Assembly (NCBI RefSeq): GCF_946477055.1
Contig: NZ_CAMKXG010000210.1
Span: forward strand, 1-6,229
DNA: 6,229 bases
Reading direction: 5' to 3'
Source of the DNA: Lonsdalea britannica
GTDB taxonomy: Bacteria > Pseudomonadota > Gammaproteobacteria > Enterobacterales > Enterobacteriaceae
Notes under the pieces: model-generated
Database searches by the model: none
Seen by the model: the letters and a program-made list of their open reading frames with translations, nothing else
Told to the model about the DNA's origin: nothing
Program-made: the position numbers and the translations under genes
Part shown: piece after piece, positions 1 to 4,265 of the stretch
Numbering within the stretch: the first letter of the stretch is position 1
How the letters are laid out: each line of letters starts with the position of its first letter

Positions 1-369
1 ATTCTGAGTTATAGTTCATTTTCGTTGAGACTTTATTTATAAGATGAAAAAATAATACGATTTTTCGATTCGTTTGGTTTTTATTTAAATTTAATCCATT
101 AGGATGGTTTTAAATTTTGCGTGTTGTTTTTGCATCCCAAAACGCTGGGAATGCTCGCTGCCCCGCGTCTCCGCGCCGCTGTCATGTCGGCATGCAGCGC
201 TTCATGGGCGCCGTGTTCCTCAAGGGCATCTTCATTTCTCCACCGCACGTTCCCCGCTCGCGTCGAAGACGCCCACTTTCTATATCTCTATCGATTAGCC
301 TACCTGATTAGTTATTATTTTTTCGTAGTTAACCCCTTGATGAAATGTGGAATTAAGGTTTCTTCATGC
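1..369. other. Upstream non-coding region, no convincing gene
   Basis: I see no gene I can support here. Bases 1-120 are about 23% GC and 281-420 about 31% GC, typical of intergenic DNA, with a GC-rich island between them (separate entry). The short frames open across the island, such as the plus-strand ones from about 104 to 399, resemble no family I know, and several overlapping frames are open at once, as expected of GC-rich non-coding DNA. I looked for the small hemP gene that often precedes heme operons and found none. A weak hairpin (335-341 with 352-358, one G-U pair) followed by TTTCTT at 359-364 might be a terminator for a gene to the left, but the stem is poor. Confidence 0.6.
120..290. 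other. GC-rich island with inverted repeats, function unknown
   Basis: By hand count, 151-280 is about 65% GC, between flanks of about 23% and 31%. It contains two inverted repeats. The first pairs 132-139 with 146-154 (eight base pairs, one bulged A at 150, six-base loop). The second pairs 224-233 (GGGCATCTTC) with 265-274 (GAAGACGCCC); its one mismatch, A-C in plus-strand RNA, becomes a G-U wobble in minus-strand RNA, so a minus transcript would fold into a complete 10-bp stem with a 31-base loop. Small palindromes GCATGC (190-195) and GGCGCC (207-212) lie between. A 49-codon minus-strand frame with a GTG start (248 down to 99) and a 17-codon ATG frame (235 down to 182) are open, but neither is recognisable. 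It could be a dispersed repeat, a structured RNA or a remnant of foreign DNA. Confidence 0.4.
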
Positions 370-383
370 AGCCAATATTGGCT
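370..383. promoter_or_regulatory. Perfect 14-bp palindrome next to the hemS -35 element
   Basis: AGCCAATATTGGCT is its own reverse complement over all 14 bases. It abuts the proposed -35 hexamer and shares its first T (383). The position suits a dimeric activator or a second repressor, but I cannot match it to a known regulator's site. The palindrome is observed; the role is inference. Confidence 0.4.
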
Positions 384-411
384 TGTTAAATTTTTATGAG
401 GATGGTAATAA
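383..411 (+). promoter_or_regulatory. Probable sigma-70 promoter of the hemSTUV operon
   Basis: TTGTTA (383-388) fits a -35 element (TTGACA consensus, four of six). Exactly 17 bases later comes TAATAA (406-411), a moderate -10 element that lies inside the Fur box. Transcription would start near 418, leaving a leader of roughly 68 bases before hemS. The overlap of -10 and Fur box is the usual layout for iron repression, which raises confidence despite imperfect hexamers. Confidence 0.5.
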
Positions 412-422
412 TTATCATTACC
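404..422. promoter_or_regulatory. Fur box (iron-responsive operator) upstream of hemS
   Basis: GGTAATAATTATCATTACC matches the classic 19-bp Fur consensus GATAATGATTATCATTATC at 16 of 19 positions, and its outer arms (GGTAAT and ATTACC) are exact inverted repeats. It covers the proposed -10 element, so Fur with ferrous iron should block RNA polymerase and shut off hemSTUV when iron is plentiful. Fur control of heme uptake operons is well established in enterobacteria; binding at this copy is inferred from the match. Confidence 0.88.
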
Positions 423-485
423 GTCGGTGTAGTTACCTAAAACAATCCTGCTAAAAGACAGTGCGAATGTCGGAGCTTTCTATTC

Positions 486-1517
486 ATGCAATACGATTAT
501 CAACATTATCTGCAACTTAAAGAGCAGCATCCTAAAAAATACGCGCGTGAACTGGCCCAGTTAATGAATATCAGTGAAGCGGAGCTCTCTTACCTGCGTG
601 TGGGGCATGAGGCGCGTCGACTGATTGACGACCCCCGGCAGATTTTGGCGGCGCTCGAAAACGTGGGGGAGACAAAATCCATCACGCGTAACGAATATGC
701 CGTGCATGAGCAGATCGGGTTTTACCGTAACCAGCGTATCGGCGAACACGTAGGGTTAGTGCTCAATCCGCGTGGTCTGGATTTGCGCGTCTTTCCCGAG
801 CAGTGGGCCAGCGTGTTTTTCTTTATCGAGCAAACCGTGCGCGGCGAGCGCCAAAGTATTCAGTTCTTTGACCGTCAGGGTGACGCCGTATTAAAGGTCT
901 ACGGTACGGAACACACCGACTGGGCGGCATGGCAGGAAACGGTCGAGCGTTTCACTGCCCCCGACAATGCGCCATTGGCGCTCACGCCGTATGCCGCACC
1001 CGCGTCTGACGTCGTCGTTGATGCTCCGCGATTGGAACAAGAGTGGCGCGACATGCAAGACGTGCATGATTTTTTCCCTCTTCTGAAACGGCACAATTTG
1101 ACGCGTCAGCAGGCTTTCCGCCATGTGAGCGATGACTTGGCCTGTCTGGTGGACAACCAGGCGCTATCTACGCTGCTGAATGCGGCGCATCAGGATGGCA
1201 ACGAAATCATGATCTTTGTCGGTAATCGAGGCTGCGTTCAGATCTTTACCGGCGTGATTGAGAAAGTGGTGCCGATGGAACATTGGATCAACGTGTTCAA
1301 CAAAGCGTTCACGCTGCATTTGCAGGGCAACACCATCGCGGAAAGCTGGGTGACGCGTAAGCCCACGCGCGACGGTATTGTCACCAGTCTGGAGCTGTTT
1401 GCCGCCGACGGCACGCAGATTGCGCAGCTGTTTGGTCAGCGCACGGAAGGCGAACCGGAGCAGACGCAGTGGCGTCAGCAAATTTCTTCGTTGGCGACAC
1501 CGGGAGCCGCCGCATGA
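486..1517 (+). CDS. hemS: Cytoplasmic heme-binding/degrading protein HemS
   Basis: This 343-residue protein belongs to the HemS/HmuS/ChuS/ShuS family, which receives imported heme in the cytoplasm and is reported to store, shuttle or break it down. Resemblance to Yersinia HemS is strong along the whole length, for example RVGHEARRL (38-46), YAVHEQIG (71-78), SIQFFDRQGDAV (124-135), NEIMIFVGNRGCVQIFTG (239-256) and SLELFAADGTQIAQL (301-315). Length matches the family (about 340-350). The two structurally similar halves typical of the family are visible: SIQFFDRQGDAV in the first parallels SLELFAADGTQI in the second. H194, in DVHDFFPLLKR, lines up with the heme-ligating histidine (H196) of Yersinia HemS. 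There is no signal peptide, as expected. The start at 486 is preceded by GGAG (472-475). It is the first gene after the Fur box; its stop overlaps the hemT start as ATGA. Confidence 0.96.
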   Translation: MQYDYQHYLQLKEQHPKKYARELAQLMNISEAELSYLRVGHEARRLIDDPRQILAALENVGETKSITRNEYAVHEQIGFYRNQRIGEHVGLVLNPRGLDLRVFPEQWASVFFFIEQTVRGERQSIQFFDRQGDAVLKVYGTEHTDWAAWQETVERFTAPDNAPLALTPYAAPASDVVVDAPRLEQEWRDMQDVHDFFPLLKRHNLTRQQAFRHVSDDLACLVDNQALSTLLNAAHQDGNEIMIFVGNRGCVQIFTGVIEKVVPMEHWINVFNKAFTLHLQGNTIAESWVTRKPTRDGIVTSLELFAADGTQIAQLFGQRTEGEPEQTQWRQQISSLATPGAAA

Positions 1518-2332
1518 AGAACATCCTTTTGATGCTGGCGCTGTGCCTGCCGTTTTCGCCGCAGGCCGCGACGCGGCTGGTGACTATCGGCGGCGACGTC
1601 ACGCAAATTGTTTTCGCCCTGCAGGCGGGCGGCGACGTCATCGCGCGCGACAGCACCAGCCTGCATCCCCAGGAAGCGCTGGCGCTGCCGGATGTCGGCT
1701 ACATGCGACAGCTGAATGCGGAGGGCGTATTGGCGATGACGCCGACGCTGGTGCTCGCCAGCGAGCTGTCTCAGCCTTCCACGGCGATAGAGCAGATTGC
1801 GAAAAGCGGCGTGAAAGTCGTGAGCGTACCCGCCGGACAGGACGTCGCGGGTATTGCCTCCAAAATCACGGTTATCGCTCAGGCATTGGGTAAGGAAAAA
1901 GAAGGGCAGGCCCTGGTGCAGAAGGTCAACCAGCAACTCGCCGAGCTGCCGACGAAGCCGCTGCCCGTCAAAGTGCTGTTTATTCTGAGCCATAGCGGCA
2001 TGTCAGCGATGGGGGCCGGGCAAAACACGGCGGCGGACGCCGCTATCCGTGCCGCCGGACTGCAGAATGCAATGCAGGGTTTCAACCGTTATCAGCGATT
2101 GTCTCAGGAAGGCGTCGTCGCCAGCCAGCCGGACTGGGTGGTCATCAGCCAGCAGGGCGTAAAAACCCTCGGCGGCGAAAATAACATCTGGCAGTTGCCC
2201 GGTCTGGCGCTGACGCCTGCGGGTCAACATAAACGTCTGCTGGTCGTCGACGACATGGCGATGTTGGGATTCGATCTGGATACGCCAGCGGCGCTGTTGC
2301 GCCTGCGTAACGCGGTGGAAGCGCAGCCGTGA
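1514..2332 (+). CDS. hemT: Periplasmic heme-binding protein HemT
   Basis: A 272-residue substrate-binding protein of the HmuT/ShuT/PhuT type, which takes heme from the outer-membrane receptor and delivers it to HemUV. A Sec signal peptide is clear: K2, a hydrophobic core at 4-14, and probable cleavage near A18/A19; no lipobox cysteine is placed to make it a lipoprotein. The mature part opens with RLVTIGGDVTQIVFAL (21-36), typical of the fold. Y63 in LPDVGYMRQL matches the tyrosine that coordinates heme in ShuT and HmuT; I could not place the second, histidine ligand reported for Yersinia HmuT. The C-terminal stretch LTPAGQHKRLLVVDDMAMLG (233-252) is strongly family-like. The start at 1514 is chosen because it gives a clean signal peptide, has GGGAG at 1502-1506, and overlaps the hemS stop as ATGA; an in-frame extension back to 1469 would bury the signal peptide. 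Confidence 0.95.
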   Translation: MKNILLMLALCLPFSPQAATRLVTIGGDVTQIVFALQAGGDVIARDSTSLHPQEALALPDVGYMRQLNAEGVLAMTPTLVLASELSQPSTAIEQIAKSGVKVVSVPAGQDVAGIASKITVIAQALGKEKEGQALVQKVNQQLAELPTKPLPVKVLFILSHSGMSAMGAGQNTAADAAIRAAGLQNAMQGFNRYQRLSQEGVVASQPDWVVISQQGVKTLGGENNIWQLPGLALTPAGQHKRLLVVDDMAMLGFDLDTPAALLRLRNAVEAQP

Positions 2333-3321
2333 GGCTCAATCCATCGATGACGCTGCTGCTCATGGCGGTGTCCGTAGTGCTGTTGATGGTGATCGCCGCC
2401 AACCACGGCGCAATGCCGATTACGTTGTCGCAACTGTTGGCGTCGTCGTCGGAGAGCCTGCCGTGGCAGGTCTGGTTGAACATTCGTCTGCCGCGTGTGC
2501 TGCTGGCGGTGCTGGTCGGCATTGCATTGGCGCTCTCCGGCGCGGCGATGCAAGGACTCTTCCGCAATCCGCTGGCGGAGCCGGGTCTGCTGGGCGTCAG
2601 CAGCGGGGCTGCGATGGGGGTCGCCCTGTCGGTGGTGTTTCCCATCGCATTGCCTGCGATGGTGGCGCTCTACTGGCCGATGCTGGCGGCGTTTGTGGGC
2701 AGCGCCGTGATTATGGTCCTGCTGTTCGCGCTGAGCGCCTCCGCCAGCAGCAGTTCGCTTTCTCGTCTGCTCCTGGCGGGGATTGCCATCAACGCCCTGT
2801 GTAGCGCGGCGACCGGCGTGCTGTCCTGGATCAGCAATGACCAGCAGCTGCGCCAGCTGTCTCTGTGGGGGATGGGCAGTTTGGGACAGGCCCAGTGGTC
2901 GATGGTCATGATCGTGGCGTCGCTGGTGCTGCCCTGCGCCGGATATTTGCAGCGGCTGGCCCGGCGTCTCAACCTGCTGCAGCTGGGCGACGAAGAAGCG
3001 CACTATCTGGGTGTCGATGTCCGCAAGACACGGCGTCAGATGGTGATCTTAAGCGCCATTCTGGTGGGTTCAGCCGTGGCGGTCAGCGGCATTATCAGCT
3101 TTGTGGGTCTGGTGATGCCCCATCTTATTCGTATCACGCTGGGCGCGGATCATCGCTGGTTGTTGCCCGGTTCGGCGCTGGGCGGCGCGCTCCTGCTGCT
3201 GCTGGCCGATACGCTGGCGCGAACGATGGTGGCCCCGGCGGAAATGCCGGTGGGGCTGTTGACCAGTCTGGTGGGCGGCCCGTGGTTTTTATGGCTGATT
3301 CTGAGGCATAAACATGGCTGA
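2329..3321 (+). CDS. hemU: Heme ABC transporter permease HemU
   Basis: A 330-residue inner-membrane permease of the FecCD/BtuC family. Two copies with two HemV subunits would form the heme importer. The protein is hydrophobic throughout, consistent with the usual ten membrane helices. Family signatures appear in order: RLPR (53-56), SGAAMQGLFRNPLAEPGLLG (70-89) with SSGAAMG after it, GDEEAHYLGV (220-229, the coupling region that contacts the ATPase), SGIISFVGLVMPHLIR (253-268) and EMPVGLLTSLVGGPWFLWL (305-323). Length is normal. The start is taken as GTG at 2329, which overlaps the hemT TGA as GTGA and has GGTGGA (2314-2319) upstream. An ATG at 2347 with GAGG at 2331-2334 is a possible alternative that would remove six residues before the first helix. 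The gene overlaps hemV by eight bases. Confidence 0.95.
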   Translation: MRLNPSMTLLLMAVSVVLLMVIAANHGAMPITLSQLLASSSESLPWQVWLNIRLPRVLLAVLVGIALALSGAAMQGLFRNPLAEPGLLGVSSGAAMGVALSVVFPIALPAMVALYWPMLAAFVGSAVIMVLLFALSASASSSSLSRLLLAGIAINALCSAATGVLSWISNDQQLRQLSLWGMGSLGQAQWSMVMIVASLVLPCAGYLQRLARRLNLLQLGDEEAHYLGVDVRKTRRQMVILSAILVGSAVAVSGIISFVGLVMPHLIRITLGADHRWLLPGSALGGALLLLLADTLARTMVAPAEMPVGLLTSLVGGPWFLWLILRHKHG

Positions 3322-4105
3322 GATGCGGGAGCTGTGCCTGAGCGCTCACCACGTCAGCTACCGTACGGGAGGCCGACAGCTGCTGACCGACGTGTCGCTG
3401 ACGTTGACGCCGGGCGAATTGACGACCGTTATCGGCCCTAACGGCGCCGGTAAGTCGACGTTGCTGCGCTTGCTGACAGGCTTTTATTCTCCACACGGTG
3501 GAGAGTGCAGGCTCAACGGCCGCCCGCTGGCGGAATGGACGCCAAACGTACTCGCCCGTCAGCGGGCGGTCATGCGTCAGGACAGCGTATTACAGGCTCA
3601 ATTTCGGGTGGAAGACGTTATCGCGATGGGGCGTTCGCCCTGGCCAACCGATGCGAGTGTACGTGTATTGGACGAGGTGATGGCGTTGACCGACTGCGAG
3701 ACGCTGCGTGGTCGGCTTTATCCTCAGTTGTCCGGCGGCGAACAACAGCGGGTGCGGTTAGCGCGCTCACTGGCCCAGCTGTGGCGGCCTGACGGCATTG
3801 CCGGGTGGCTGTTTCTGGATGAACCGACGTCGGCGCTGGATTTGTATCACCAACAGCAGCTGCTTCGGCTGCTAAAAACGCTGACCTCGACGGGAAAGCT
3901 GGCGGTGTGTTGCGTATTACACGATCTGAATCTGGCCTCGTTATGGTCGGATAAGGTTGTGCTGTTGCATGACGGCAGGATCGTGGCGGAAGGCGCGCCG
4001 GAGCAGGTGATTACCCAACCGGCGATCACGCGTTGGTATCAAGCCGATGTCGTTGTCAGCCCGCACCGTGAAACCGCGGCGCCTCAGGTTTCACTGCGGC
4101 GTTGA
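3314..4105 (+). CDS. hemV: Heme ABC transporter ATP-binding protein HemV
   Basis: A 263-residue ATPase that would power heme import through HemU from the cytoplasmic side. All nucleotide-binding motifs are intact: Walker A GPNGAGKST (41-49), Q-loop Q89, ABC signature LSGGEQQRVRLA (139-150), Walker B with catalytic glutamate WLFLDEP (165-171), D-loop SALD (173-176) and switch histidine H203 in VLHDLNLA. Order and length fit the iron/B12/heme importer ATPases (HmuV, FecE, BtuD). The start at 3314 lies inside the end of hemU, with GAGG at 3303-3306 seven bases ahead; an in-frame ATG at 3323 is a weaker choice. It is the last gene of the overlapping set: 160 bases separate it from the receptor and I see no strong terminator after its stop, so readthrough into the receptor is possible. 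Confidence 0.96.
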   Translation: MAEMRELCLSAHHVSYRTGGRQLLTDVSLTLTPGELTTVIGPNGAGKSTLLRLLTGFYSPHGGECRLNGRPLAEWTPNVLARQRAVMRQDSVLQAQFRVEDVIAMGRSPWPTDASVRVLDEVMALTDCETLRGRLYPQLSGGEQQRVRLARSLAQLWRPDGIAGWLFLDEPTSALDLYHQQQLLRLLKTLTSTGKLAVCCVLHDLNLASLWSDKVVLLHDGRIVAEGAPEQVITQPAITRWYQADVVVSPHRETAAPQVSLRR

Positions 4106-4265
4106 ATCGGGAAGGGAATATCGTTTGATGGATTGTCGGACGCGATGTCGGCCAAGGCAGAAACGCTGAGTTGACCGCGCCGTTATAACTACAAAAATAA
4201 TGAATAAATACTGCAAAGCAATGCATGAGCAAGAATATAACGATTTTAACATTTGAGGTTTCAGT
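4106..4265 (+). promoter_or_regulatory. Intergenic region with weak promoter-like sequences
   Basis: The right half, from about 4183, is AT-rich. TTGACC (4171-4176) is a good -35 candidate, but the best -10 after it, AATAAT (4196-4201), is 19 bases away, longer than optimal. AATAATGA (4196-4203) resembles one arm of a Fur box; the full 19-bp alignment matches only about 10-11 positions. GTTATAAC (4182-4189) is an 8-bp palindrome. A TATAAC at 4236-4241 is another possible -10 but lacks a convincing -35. GAGG at 4255-4258 is the receptor's ribosome-binding site. An 18-codon frame, ATG at 4200 to TGA at 4254-4256, overlaps that site but has no ribosome-binding site of its own. I find no GC-rich hairpin with a T-run. 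Confidence 0.35.

Noticed and set aside
132..154. Hairpin with bulge as a transcription terminator
   Set aside because: The stem is good, but neither strand has a T-run after it; the T-tract lies 5' of the hairpin on the plus strand.
335..364. Rho-independent terminator for a gene to the left
   Set aside because: The stem is seven pairs including a G-U and mostly A/T, the loop is ten bases, and the T-tract is interrupted; too weak to annotate.
1..485. hemP gene upstream of hemS
   Set aside because: No frame on either strand gives the small basic HemP-like protein with its characteristic IEH-type core.
467..520. Short frame starting at an ATG at 467 before hemS
   Set aside because: It is 17 codons, out of frame with hemS, with no ribosome-binding site, and overlaps the start of a well-supported gene.
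1469..1513. Longer N-terminus for HemT from an upstream in-frame start
   Set aside because: It would bury the signal peptide and enlarge the overlap with hemS. The ATG at 1514 has a Shine-Dalgarno sequence and the ATGA junction.
1378..1893. 171-codon plus-strand open frame across the hemS/hemT junction
   Set aside because: It is out of frame with both genes, arginine-rich and without recognisable motifs; hemS and hemT are well supported.
2224..3003. 259-codon minus-strand open frame opposite hemT/hemU
   Set aside because: The translation is rich in Q, R and H with no domain, and it is antisense to unmistakable HemT and HemU coding sequence.
3489..3503. Perfect 6-bp hairpin CTCCAC-ACG-GTGGAG inside hemV
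   Set aside because: It is in the middle of conserved ATPase coding sequence with no T-run; most likely incidental.
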